Shown piece by piece: positions 53,401 through 63,754 of a DNA stretch of 64,000 bases; within the stretch, counting starts at the first letter, position 1; every line of letters begins with the position of its first letter. Both the position numbers and the translations under genes were made by a program. The notes below the pieces were generated by a model, which did not search any database, was not told where the DNA came from, and saw only the letters and a program-made list of their open reading frames with translations. Location: positions 35,079,501-35,143,500 of the forward strand of contig JAYKKT010000091.1 of the NCBI GenBank assembly GCA_036023115.1. Reading direction: 5' to 3'. Origin of the DNA: Brasenia schreberi. Taxonomy: Eukaryota; Streptophyta; Magnoliopsida; Nymphaeales; Cabombaceae.

Positions 53401-54034
53401 GGCCTATGGCTGAGACTTTTCTCTTTTCCGGTTTTCATGACTGTTAAAGCTTTCAATTCTCTGCTTTTCATGGCTGTGTTCTCGTTTGCACTATTCCGTA
53501 CGTTGCAGGTCAATAAGTTTCTGCCAGTAAACGTTTTCCAAGTGGTAAGTAAAATTATTCTCAGATCTCGTCACAAACATCTTTGTGAACTGTTCAAATA
53601 TGTTTGCTGCCCATGAATATGTGCAGCCTATGGCAGCTCCCATGTAAATCGTTCTTACATTCAATTCTTTCAATTTATTGGGACTGGTTGAAAACATCCA
53701 ATTTTGTGCGTGTTTCTTTTTTATGCATGCGAAGCTATATGCATCTTTACTAGGTTCTGTGATCTGCGGTTGCTGGAGTGTTGTGTCATTCATCTCTCTC
53801 TCTCTCTCTCAATCAATCAATCAATAGATTTGGCTCTTATTTCAGCTGTTGAAGCACCAAAAAGCGATTGAAGAGCTGAGTGAGGAAGGTGAGAGGCTGC
53901 GTGAAGTTCTCATCCAAGAGTTGCAGGTTTCGCCAGGAAAATTTCAAGCTGGTAACCACAGGATACAGAAATCAGATGCTGCCTGTTTTGATTGCTTCCA
54001 GTGCAGGAGAAGGCGGAGGAAATACAGAATATAA
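44180..54034 (+). CDS. Glycine-rich protein of unknown function (285 aa, 7 exons)
   Basis: Exons 44180-44300, 44930-45018, 45113-45188, 46193-46242, 46324-46620, 53509-53544 and 53846-54034 join in frame. Two GxGxG stretches (about residues 23-36 and 82-98, [13 protein letters not shown] and [15 protein letters not shown]) suggest glycine-zipper membrane or self-association segments. Residues 113-211 are Ser/Gly-rich. Residues about 208-252 are a likely coiled coil (QLNEL...[20 protein letters not shown]). The protein ends in CFDCFQC followed by RRRRRK (270-282). It resembles an uncharacterised plant family faintly like the cadmium-induced AS8 N-terminus; no function is assigned. The 36-nt sixth exon rests on its AG/GTAAGT flanks and restored coiled-coil spacing; without it the protein is 273 aa. 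Intron 5 is 6.9 kb and filled with transposon relics. A (CT)n tract of about 90 bp sits just inside intron 1. Confidence 0.82.
44311..44400. repeat. (CT)n microsatellite, about 90 bp
   Basis: An almost uninterrupted CT run starting about 10 bp after the exon-1 donor of the glycine-rich gene, followed by 'gcgtgcgtgcgtg'. Confidence 0.97.
48055..48965 (+). mobile_element. RTE-type LINE relic in intron 5 of the glycine-rich gene
   Basis: Broken translations show the same protein as at 31820-32951: [15 protein letters not shown] (48060-48105), [22 protein letters not shown] sequence (about 48240-48297) and ADDIVLVDE (48340-48365), where the catalytic YADD box reads VADD. 'gatgttgagatggatgagtg' (48687) matches the C-terminal region. 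It is heavily decayed, has no recognisable TTG tail and runs in the same orientation as the host gene. Confidence 0.8.
51196..51845. repeat. Three copies of a roughly 90-bp tandem unit, split by an RTE insertion
   Basis: The unit 'ggtgtccaaaacaaa..gattaaattcaaccatca...ttattagtgttctctgtttt' occurs at about 51196-51282, 51681-51766 and 51767-51840 (the last two diverged). The first and second are separated by the RTE copy at 51297-51672, so the array predates that insertion. The array lies within the hAT relic. Confidence 0.75.
51297..51672 (-). mobile_element. 5'-truncated RTE copy, 376 bp, 22-bp flanking repeat
   Basis: The minus strand encodes [16 protein letters not shown]...[16 protein letters not shown] (51670-51500), the C-terminal RTE protein region, better preserved than at 31820. 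It then carries the family 3' end 'atgtagccgaccctgtctag' and a (TTG)n tail (51292-51312 region). Identical 22-bp sequences flank it (51275-51296 and 51673-51694). Because the target was already a tandem repeat, part of that match may predate the insertion. Confidence 0.85.
52606..52657 (-). mobile_element. 52-bp RTE insertion with internal deletion, 17-bp TSD
   Basis: A perfect 17-bp duplication AAAGAAGAGATTAATAT (52589-52605 and 52658-52674) brackets a fragment with the RTE words 'agctacatggattctttgtt' and 'tccacagatctc' next to an 'aacaacaac' tail. The usual 'gccttttcccatactagacg' portion is missing between tail and body. Confidence 0.85.
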
Positions 54035-54263
54035 CACAATTCCACAACATCCACATGAACATTTGTTTCCTTGACAAGTTCAATAGAAGGAACAACAGTT
54101 GAGAGCTTGGCAGATATCTCTTTTTATGTGGAAAGATGTCGATATACAATAAGAAATGGTAGGCAAGAGATTGTCGAGAAAAGTTTTGCTTTTTGATGGG
54201 CCAGCTGTGTTTAGGCAGACCCTTACCGTATATGCACCCTTCTGGTATTGAGCCTGCAAGATT

Positions 54264-55081
54264 TAGGGGCGTGTTGAAGCCGACTCGAGCTTGAGTAGAG
54301 ATGTTAAAATGGCTATGGCACTGAGGGTCAGGCCAGAGAATTCCGGTCCATATGTGAAGCAGGGCCAAATGGCACGACTCATATGGTCGTGAGGACCGAC
54401 ACGGATCAGGTCTATAAGACTCGATCTAAATTTACTTGAAATCCAAATCAACCACAACTTTTTAGGCTTCAACAAGCTATATACGTACACATTAATAAAA
54501 AAAACTATATATATAACCTGGTCCAGCCTAGCCCACATTTTTCTGGCCCTGGTCAGCCTAGCCCGACCCAGATTGACATCTTTAAGCTTGAGTATGGGCA
54601 AGCTTGGCATGACTTGTCAAGAAAGTGCTTGGCTGGAGCTTGATCCATCTTCATTCTATTGAGTTATGACCAAACTCGAGCTGCATTCGAACAACTCAAG
54701 CTTGGCTTCTTAGGCTTGTTTGAGCTCAGTGCAACCAAGATTGAATTGATTAAGCTCGGATTAAGTTAAGCTCAGTGAGCTTAAACCCAATCGAGCTTGA
54801 CTGAACTTGTGAATCAGCTCAAACCTGCAAAAGCTCCAATCTTGGAATTAAATGCGTGTGGAGGTTTATGACATTTCTTCTAGAAAATCTTAAAACATTG
54901 TGAAATTTATATTGGAATATTATAAAGCTTGATTAGGCTTGCAAACTGCTCGAGCCAAGTATTGGCTAGCTTTGGTTCAGCTTTGTGAGCAACTCGAGCT
55001 ATAAGAAATCAACTAGAGTTTGAGTTTTGCTCAAGCTGAGCTCGAGTAGCTCATGAGCAGCTTGGCTCACTTTCACCCCTA
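54264..55081. mobile_element. hAT-type miniature element, 818 bp, host of a nested element
   Basis: It starts TAGGGGCGTGTTGAAGCC and ends GGCTCACTTTCACCCCTA, an imperfect terminal inverted repeat. The flanking octamers GCAAGATT and GCCATATT match at 6 of 8 positions, as expected of an old 8-bp target duplication. The inside is rich in 'gctcgagc/gagcttg'. It contains the insertion at 54296-54584. Fragments of the same family occur at about 37120-37230 and 29490-29640. Confidence 0.65.
54296..54584. mobile_element. Nested hAT-type miniature element, 289 bp, 8-bp TSD
   Basis: It starts TAGAGATGTTAA and ends TTGACATCTTTA (inverted TAAAGATGTCAA). It is bracketed by a perfect 8-bp duplication AGCTTGAG (54288-54295 and 54585-54592). 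The subterminal regions are GC-rich (ggtcaggcc / ggcctagcccgaccc). It has no coding capacity and is related to the element at 55624. Confidence 0.85.
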
Positions 55082-55441
55082 GCCATATTTCATTTTCAAA
55101 ATTGTCTTGAAGTTGAACCACTAGCCAAGAAAGCCATGGCCATTTGATCTTGAAGTAAAGAAGATTTGTGCTAAAGTAAATGATGAGAAGATGGGATTGC
55201 AACAGAAAAAATTTCATTATCAATACCAAATTCAAGCAAGACTAACTTGATCAGATCTTTGTTTGATCTGTAGAATGTATCTATGAATTTAAACATATGC
55301 CTCCAAGTTCAACACAAGATTTGCATTAGATTCAACTCAGTAAAGACCCAAATTGAACTCATGGGATTTGACATATATCCGGTCTTGGCTTCTCACACCA
55401 AGCATGACACGTGCTTGATACGCCAATACGACACTTCCCAT

Positions 55442-55442
55442 G

Positions 55443-55533
<91 letters not shown>
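55442..55533. repeat. Compound (AT)n(GA)n microsatellite
   Basis: (AT)n from 55442 to 55490, with one phase break, runs into (GA)n 55491-55533. The AT-then-GA polarity is the same as at 10637, 17644 and 19461. No matching (CT)n(AT)n partner is seen nearby downstream. Confidence 0.9.
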
Positions 55534-55536
<3 letters not shown>

Positions 55537-55623
55537 TGGGGGAGGGACTAGCTTTCCTTCATTGGGTAGACTTCACCGTTGCAAGGACGCCCCAAATGCA
55601 GGCTGGGTCTAGATGCTCATTGG

Positions 55624-56147
55624 TAGAGATGTCACCCGACCCAGCCCTGGCCCCTGTGGGCCAGAGAAAATGTGGGTCGGGCTGGGCCTGCCCACACACA
55701 TATAGTTTTTCAATTTCATATTTACATGTATAGATGTGTAATTTTTTATTATGTGTATGTATGTAGTATATATGGCTCATATATATACATATATGTGAAT
55801 ATACATGTATATATGTACTATATATAGCACATATGTATATGTACAGTTTTTTTCAATTACATGTATTTATGTATAGTTTTTTCAATTACATGTATGTGCA
55901 TATATATGTAATACATGTATATGTATATATAATTTTTTATTACATATGTGTGTGTATATGGCTTGTTGAAGCATAAAACGTTGTGGTTGGATTTGGATTT
56001 TAAAGCGATTTGAATCGAGACTTAAAGAACGGATCTAATATCCAACGAGCCTATGACCCGACCTGGCTCGCAGAGCCATATGGGCAGGGTCATTCGGCCA
56101 TGCTTCAAATATGGGCCACCCGGACCAGGCCCATTTTAACATATCTA
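55624..56147. mobile_element. hAT-type miniature element, 524 bp, 8-bp TSD
   Basis: It starts TAGAGATGTCACCCGACCC and ends CCCATTTTAACATATCTA, an imperfect inverted pair of about 18 bp. It is bracketed by a perfect 8-bp duplication CTCATTGG (55616-55623 and 56148-56155). GC-rich ends surround an AT-rich centre with 'tatatgta' runs. Same family as 54296-54584. Confidence 0.88.
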
Positions 56148-56155
56148 CTCATTGG

Positions 56156-57589
56156 GTCCAAATCCACCAAAAGACGTGAATGATTCCCCACGTATTCTCC
56201 CCAGTTTGATTTGTAATCACATCACCATTAATCAATGCAGAAAAGAGTCATAATCAAATGTAAATGCTCGAAAGCAGTAAACACTGATGTTCATAAAGAT
56301 CGACCCTACTAGACAAATATACAGTTAAAAGTCCACCACCAACCTCATCGACTGCCCATAGTCGGCGACAGAATCAACTTTCAGGACTCGTAAAATTAGC
56401 TGCACCAGCTTGAGCAAGACGAGATCCTGACTGCAAATGAATTTGAATTCCAGTATTGGATTTTGCACACAAGTCCAGATTTGAACTAAAGTGGATCCAT
56501 TCGGTCATCTGAAAGAGATTAGATTATTTACATGCAAGTAAATACCAGATTAACTATTCAAATCCACATTTATATTGAAAGATGTTCACGCATATCGGAC
56601 TTTCTCAAATTGGATCCAGACCTTACCAGTTCCAGTAAGCCCATTTGAATGAATGACTGGTACTGGTTTGATCCGTAACACCCAACTAGATTTTGAACTG
56701 GTTCAAATCATAACCATAACCAAACCTAAAAGATTATGATTTCCAAAATCCGAACTGGAATCAGAATACAACAAGAGGGTTGTGAATTTTATTCCCGGAG
56801 CATTAGCTCAACTGGTATGGCTCTCTAACTCTCCTGCTGCAGGTGGAGAGTTTGATTCCTAGAGGTGCATGCATGCATGTGCATATTAGGCTTCACCATT
56901 CCTTTGTTAACAAAGAAAAAAAGGAAAATTTTATATAATTTTTATAGAACATCGAGTAAAGGACCCATTTGTACCTAGCCAAACGTGGAACGAGATAAAA
57001 CTGGTGGTTCTAAAACCATAACTATACGAAGAGAAATTCCGTTTTAGATGATCCGGAACTGACAGTTTGAAACTATTAGTCCGAATTTACCTAAAACTGG
57101 CCATGTTCACGCAACCAATTTCATTAAGATCTGAGTTAATCCAAATCATGAGCGACTCGATCCGATATGGAGCGAGGACCATTTGTGCTAAGATCCATGT
57201 ACCAAGCCTGTTCGGATTTTAAACTGGACTTTTCTTAGAGAACCAGATCCGAGTCAGATCGGACCCGAATTCGTTGTTGACCGTATCTTCTTCGCCCTCG
57301 CCATGTTAGGCGTACTTTTGACGAGACAGACCGCATGTGCTTACCGTGACGCACGTGTGCAAGGTCTCAACTGGGGCCTGCCAGTTGGCGTCACTCTAGC
57401 CAGTAAAAGGCTGACACGTCACACTCAGAAAATTCTGACACAGGTTCCCCATTTTCGGAGGGGAAGAGAATAATGTCCTTTTCTTCCTCCCGTTTGCAAG
57501 AAGAGATGGAAAGGAGAAAGAGTTATTGTTCCTAGGGTTCGCCAAAGACGTGAATTCCGACGAGGGAGGGGTTTTCTTCGGCAAATTAC
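56156..57589. other. Interval upstream of the VAP27 gene
   Basis: 56600-56780 and 57040-57270 are GGTTC/GAACTGG-rich dispersed repeat remnants. 56799-56870 is a tRNA-like SINE core. The last few hundred bases before 57589, richer in GC, probably carry the promoter and 5' UTR of the VAP gene. No separate gene is seen. Confidence 0.45.
56799..56930 (+). mobile_element. tRNA-derived SINE-like element
   Basis: 'gagcattagctcaactggta' fits a Pol III A box, and 'gagagtttgattcctagagg' fits a B box at tRNA-like spacing. A body of about 60 bp and an A-rich stretch (aaagaaaaaaagg) follow. An 8-bp AATTTTAT occurs on both sides (about 56786 and 56929) and may be a short target duplication. It is a different subfamily from the copies at 40 kb. 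Confidence 0.55.
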
Positions 57590-57765
57590 GTGAGTGGATT
57601 GTTCGCCTCCGTGATCATGAGACGATTTATTTTTTTACAGTACTTTTCGCATTTCTTTCGGTGTAAGATCGGAGATTTCTCGTTCGAACGAACTCTTGAA
57701 TCTGGAAAATGGGAGACTGAAGAAGATCTTGGTTTCTTTTTTGTTTTTGTGTTCAGGTTCCAGCC

Positions 57766-60700
57766 ATGGGGAGCCAGATGGTTTCTGTTTACCCGGAAGA
57801 GCTTTCTTTCCCCTGTAAGTTTGATCGTCAATGTTAGTTTCATGTTTTGTCTTGAATTACACGTCAAATCATACTGCAGTGTTGACTTTTATGATTCATA
57901 TGCTTGTTCATGAGGTTGATCTGCTATTCATTTTGTGAAATGCAGAAATTTCTAAAAAATACTTAAGGATCTGCTCGTTTGGGGATGATTCTTGTAACGA
58001 GGCAGAGATTGTTACGGCTTCGTTACGGGTCATGCGTTTTGAGTTTGATCCATCCCGGATGCTACTTTAGTGTTCATTTATCCTGTTAAACTGAGCGTTC
58101 TATTTTGCATCTGTGACATTGTTTAGAGATCACCGTACCGGAAAAGACAAACAGTTCGATTTATTGATCCCTCTCACTGGTGGGGATGTAGAAAAGCTTG
58201 TATTATTAGGTTTACGTTTTATGAAGAACATGGTGGAAGCTTTACTTAGTTCCATTTGCTCTGATGTGTTGATTAGATCAACATCGAAAAGCCCAAGAGG
58301 AACATAATAAATTCCGAGGTTAATTGGAGGTTGGATTGATGAAGTTGGTTTGGTATGATTACCTTTGATTGTATGGTTGCAGTAAGTTTTAAACTTCTTT
58401 GTGCAATTGGGCTTCCATTTCTATAGTTAGGTGGTCCTTGTGTGCGTGTATATTGAGACACAACTTAGCCCAATAATTTTGATCTTGTAAAACAGACTTG
58501 ACTTAAACAGTTGAACTAATCATTCTTGCTTAACAACCATAACTTGTTTATCTGATAGTCTCATGGTCTTGATTATTTAAGTAGCAACAGCAGGCATCGT
58601 ATTCAATTTGTTTATCTGTTTTATTGTTATCCTGTTAACATGCTGTTTTTCATGAGTATCTGAGTAAGCTGATCTGTTAATGGATGCTGATAGTTGAGCT
58701 GGACCAACAAAGCTACTGCAACCTCAAACTAGTGAACAACAGAGAGCACCACGTTGCTTTTAAGGTATTATATAGTACAATAGGTGAATTGTATTATGCC
58801 CTGTTATTTTATTTTTTACATAAATTGTGAAAAATTTCCTATATTCTAAATCCTACAGCTAAAGCATCCATGTTGCATGCAAAATTTTCTGTTTATTTTG
58901 TGAGAACAGAAAACAATTAATATTTAATGACAGGTTTTAGCTAAGGTCATCCGTGTCTAAGCCATGACTCAGTGAAGCCCTGCCCCGTCTTGAGTAGCTT
59001 GGTTGAAGCAACATAACATTATTTTGGGTCAGAGACGATCTAGAGGTGCTTGATGTTCAAGACTTGGCATGGCCATGCAATGTTGTCTGCTACCAGTTTC
59101 TAATTTATTGAATAAGAATAATTTATGAACAAATAAAAATCATGACAAAATCATTTCCCTTTCTGTTGCCAACTTTTAGGTATATTTCTGGTACCAGTTT
59201 CTAATTTCATGAAATCGCAAACAATGAAAAACAATTTGGTTGTCTCGGTTCATTGAGTGGGCATTTCACAACTTCACTATTTTAGGGTTCACCTTACATG
59301 ACTTCCATTGAGTTGAACATTATCAACGTGTGTGAGGCTTAACTCAGTCTGTGAAGTGAGAAATGGAGTTCAAGCATTAGTTAAAAAGCTAGTCTCCAGT
59401 AAGAGAAAAAGTAGATATCATCAAGTAACAATATCACATCACTGAGGTGTCATAGACTCAACTCAATAATCAAAGAAATGGAGCTCATCGTTTTGCTCAC
59501 ATTATCACATATGAAAATTAGCAAATATGACAACTACATGTACAAATATATCAATTTGTTAATTTTGATATATTAGATGAGTGGATTATGGAAGATAACG
59601 AAGAAAATGCACTCCTAACCGAAGAAGACATTGCATGGATTAATTTGAAAAGAGTGCAATGACATCATGAAGGAGATGAAGATTTTGATTTTGAAGTAGA
59701 AGGTGATGAGAAACTTTGAATCTTCATCAAGGAGAAGATGAAGATTATTTAGTTAATGATCCTGATAAGCTGATAGAAATTTACAATATGTAAAATGTAA
59801 ATGTATTTCATTTTTTGCTTCAAAATATGTAAACTTGGGTGTAATTGTTCAATGTTGAATGCTCAATCTGTACTAAACTTCGTATTATATGAATTTAAAG
59901 TAATTACCAGATTTTTCCATATTTTCTTTAGATTTTTATTAATTTTTCTTGAATTTTTAAATAAACTTTATATTTTTTTAATATTAAAGTACGATACGGG
60001 CGATACGATATGATACGATACACCCGTATCGTGGAGCCCAAAGATACGCGATACGATACGCGTCACACAACAATGGTTAACAGGTCTAATTTGTTTGACC
60101 TGTAGTCATGCTTGAGCTTAAAAACTTTCTGTTTGGATGGTATTCCACCCAGGCATAACTGAGCTTTTAAAACCTTCAGCAAGGATCCCAATCACATAAC
60201 TTGTAAGATCTGTTTTTACTAAAACAACCATGTAGTTTGCATCTATAGTGCAATCATCGGCGTACATTGGACTAAGAGACACAAGGCACATGCATACAGA
60301 TACTATCTTTGTTCTTTGATGTTTTCTATGGTACCTTGACGCTGCCTTATGTTGGTAACTGGCATTAATGAACTTCTAGCCTTCTAGGAACAACTAGTGA
60401 AATTTCCCCATGTAAGTTAGCATTAGTAAATGGACAATACCTGTGAATGTGTAAGCGAATGCCTGGAAAGATTCTTGATACTCAAGGACGTAGTACATTG
60501 AACAATTTGTCATCTGTATGATAAGCTTCAAGAACCTTGTCTTATCTTCATTCTTCAGCCTGCATGCACCTTATCAGAAGCATTTGGTGACTGCATTTCC
60601 TATATTGAAGCATATTCCATAAAAGAATGAAGTAACGTGGCTTATTTTTCTCTGACAGATCAAGACCACTGCACCAAGGAAGTACTTCGTCCGTCCTAAT

Positions 60701-62447
60701 ACTGGTGTTATACCACCGTGGGATTCGGTAGTAATTCTAGGTATTAAATTGATGTTGAAAATGCACTAACACTTGCCTTGATCTAGTTTCTTTTATCGAT
60801 TTTGACACCCTTTGTCTTTCCATGTGATTCTTCTGAATTCAAGTTACTCTTCAAGCACAACGAGAATATCCACCTGACATGCAGTGCAAGGATAAATTTC
60901 TTGTGCAGAGTGCTTTTGTGCCTCCTAGTATAGACCCAGACGAGATCCCCACTGAAACAGTACGCCTGCCACATTTTTCTCATGAGTATTTTCGTCTTTT
61001 GTTATTGTTCAAATTTGTGTTTTATTCCATGTTATCTTTTTCTTTGTATACAGTTTAACAAGGATGTTGAAAAGAAAATAGAAGAACACAAGCTTAAGGT
61101 TGTCTATACTGCTCCATCTGCATCTAATGGTCCAAGAAGCTTAGAAGATCATTTGCTGTCTCAAGCATCAACATTAAGGAGCTCAAGGAATCATGCTGAT
61201 AGCAACACTGTGAGTTTGATTTGTTTTCTATTCGACCAGATAAGCAAAGAACATTGTTATCTTACCTTTCGCTATGCCAGATAAATTCTCTGTTTTCCTT
61301 TTATCTTTGATCAGTTCTTTTAGTTTTTACCATTGGTTGACTTTCTGCGAATTTTTCCCAGATGCATAGTGCTGGAAGTTCTAAGGAGGTGAGCAAAACT
61401 TTTTCCTTCTTTTTGTTCTTGCTAGTCTCTGAAGCTCGTACGAAGGACTTTACCTTCAATCTAGTTCAATGTCACTACTCTGTTATGTAATTCATGTGAT
61501 GTGACCTTATTCATTCATTATTATAGACTCATCATGACTTGGTTATCGAAATAAACTTTAAAATGTATCCTGCATACAATTTCTGAGCCATTGTCCCATT
61601 TGGTTGGAAATGTTTAACCATTTCATTTGCATCGTAACTGGAGCATAATCATTTCTTTGAGATATTGTAGGTTAACATATCTCAAAGATTTATGAACATC
61701 ACATAAAAAGAAAAACTGCAAATTTAATCATCATTATAACAGTTCAATAAAGATTTTAGCAGTGATTTATTCCTGTGAAGAATGGTGACAAATGGTAATA
61801 AGGAGCTTTATAAGCTGGAAAGAGGAAGTAACATGGTAATAAGGAACTTTATGAGCTGGAAAGAGGAAGTAACATGGTAATAAGGAACTTTATGAGCTGG
61901 GAAAGAGGAAATAACATCTCATGTTTCCAATGTATGGTCAAAAGTAAACATAGAGAAAAATCTGGTTTATGTTTATATATTTCAAGATGGAATTAGTCGT
62001 AGATCTGATATTATGAATAATTTATGAAAAGTCACCCATGTTTAATGCCAAAGACAATTAATATGAAGAGATAGCAAGCTGTTGGTAGGAAAAGGAAACA
62101 CCTGCGTATTTTATTTTTTGATGGATTAAGGAATCAGCCTTGCAGGAAACGATAACTTCCAAAAGTATGTAGTGCAAGGAAAAGTTTGGGTGTTATACAC
62201 ATTAGAAATGCTAAGGTCCTCCGGAATATCATCTTCCCAAATCTTGACAGATCAATGAAACAGGTCAAATTAAAACAGTAACATCTTGCTTTCTGTTTTC
62301 TAATAATGACAATCTGTAAAGTTAAGAAGCAAGCACACCTAAAAAAATTCCTTTTTACTTTTCAATGCTTTATTCTAGTTCACCTCTCTTGATTGAACAG
62401 TTAAAACTTGGGAGGATGTCACTCTGAGGATCCTATATATACATATG

Positions 62448-62496
<49 letters not shown>

Positions 62497-62521
62497 GTAC
62501 ATACGTATATATATGTATATG

Positions 62522-62608
<87 letters not shown>

Positions 62609-63051
62609 CATGTGTGCATGTGTAATCACACAATCACTTTATATTTCTACAAAAATAGCATAAACATAGGATGTGCATATGAATTGGTTAAAATACAGCG
62701 TAAATTGCTGACACAGCAGCCATGCTATTTGCACTTCATCGTAGTATTTCTTCATGGTAGATCCCTCCCTCTAATTGCCTTGTTAATGTTACTGCTGTTA
62801 TGCAGAGCCAGGCCATGGTTCACTTAAGAGAGGAAAAATTCCTTTTTACTTTTCAATGCTTTATTCTAGTTCACCTCTCTTGATTGAACAGTTAAAACTT
62901 GGGAGGATGTCACTCTGAGGATCCTATATATACATATGTATATATATATATATATACATATGTATATATATATGTACATACGTATATATATGTATATGTA
63001 CATACATATATATACATATATATGTATATACATATACATATATATATATAC

Positions 63052-63083
<32 letters not shown>

Positions 63084-63117
63084 GTATATATACATATGTA
63101 TGTATATGTATATATAC

Positions 63118-63191
<74 letters not shown>

Positions 63192-63754
63192 CATGTGTGC
63201 ATGTGTAATCACACAATCACTTTATATTTCTACAAAAATAGCATAAACATAGGATGTGCATATGAATTGGTTAAAATACAGCGTAAATTGCTGACACAGC
63301 AGCCATGCTATTTGCACTTCATCGTAGTATTTCTTCATGGTAGATCCCTCCCTCTAATTGCCTTGTTAATGTTACTGCTGTTATGCAGAGCCAGGCCATG
63401 GTTCACTTAAGAGAGGAAAGGGACGTTGCTCTCAAACAACAAAGACGATTACAACAAGAGTTGGTATGTGGTACAAATTATCTATTGCTAATTTTTTATT
63501 TGGAAAGAAAGGAACCATTTATATGCAGTATTCAGTTAAATGGTGCTCGAAATTCAGCTTAATCTGGGATTTTTGTTTATTTCTCTTATCCGGGTCCATT
63601 TCAGGAGTTAATAAAGAAGAGTAAACTCCGTAAGAGTAAAGCCAGCTTGTCATTGAAGTTCACTATTATCGTCGCCTTCATCGGTGTCTTAATTGGTTAT
63701 ATACTCAGCCTCACATTTCATGCGCGTTCTAGTGGAATTCAAGCTGACCAGTGA
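57766..63754 (+). CDS. VAP27-type vesicle-associated membrane protein (241 aa, 8 exons)
   Basis: Exons 57766-57814, 58694-58764, 60659-60740, 60844-60959, 61054-61209, 61362-61388, 63389-63463 and 63605-63754 join in frame to 241 aa. VAP proteins anchor in the ER membrane and bind FFAT-type motifs of partners at contact sites. The MSP domain spans about residues 6-125 and includes the signature [15 protein letters not shown] (42-56) and [16 protein letters not shown] linker follows, then a coiled coil (about 170-197, [19 protein letters not shown]) and a C-terminal membrane segment (211-230) with a GxxxG pair (G219, G223), leaving an 11-residue tail. Exon 6 is only 27 nt. A 5' UTR intron (about 57590-57756, GTGAGT...TTCAG) is likely. 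Intron 6 carries a tandem duplication that includes a second copy of the start of exon 7. Confidence 0.95.
59570..60066 (+). mobile_element. hAT-like relic with GATACG-rich end in VAP intron 2
   Basis: 59577-59720 translates to acidic fragments [20 protein letters not shown] and [16 protein letters not shown], like the C-terminal tails of plant hAT transposases. About 270 bp later, 59988-60066 is built from repeated 'gatacgatac' words in both orientations (…acacccgtatcgtgg…), as seen in subterminal regions of DNA transposons. No outer ends or target duplication were identified. Confidence 0.4.
61792..61915. repeat. 41-bp tandem repeat, three copies, in VAP intron 6
   Basis: The unit starting 'atggtaataaggaactttat' and ending 'ggaagtaac' occurs at 61792-61832, 61833-61873 and 61874-61915, with three or four differences in the whole array. 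Confidence 0.92.
62343..63419. repeat. Tandem segmental duplication spanning VAP intron 6/exon 7
   Basis: Copy 1 is about 62343-62833 and copy 2 about 62834-63419. Both start 'aaattcctttttacttttca', contain 'ggatcctatatatacatatg' plus a long TA/TG-rich microsatellite (62434-62602 and 62926-63185), and then the same roughly 235 bp through 'gcagagccaggccatggttc' to 'acttaagagaggaa'. The non-repetitive parts appear identical; only the microsatellite differs in length, so the event is recent. It leaves a partial, decoy exon 7 at 62806-62835. Confidence 0.95.
62806..62835 (+). pseudogene. Decoy partial copy of VAP exon 7
   Basis: The first 30 nt of exon 7, with the same upstream acceptor (ctgctgttatgcag), are duplicated here. 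The copy is followed by the duplicated intron sequence rather than the rest of the exon, and no donor follows directly. If spliced, the reading frame would run [14 protein letters not shown]... to an early stop, losing the coiled coil and membrane anchor. Confidence 0.85.

Noticed and set aside
53302..53616. Plus-strand frame of about 100 codons upstream of the last exon
   Set aside because: Only the 36-nt part at 53509-53544 has splice flanks and fits the gene; the remainder is intron sequence.
56799..56870. Genuine tRNA gene
   Set aside because: A- and B-box-like words are present, but the acceptor stem does not close and a body and A-rich tail follow, so it is better read as a SINE.
62375..63410. 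Open frames of alternating Tyr-Ile in all frames
   Set aside because: Translations of TA microsatellites, not proteins. The same applies at 11863-12067 and 17614-17874.
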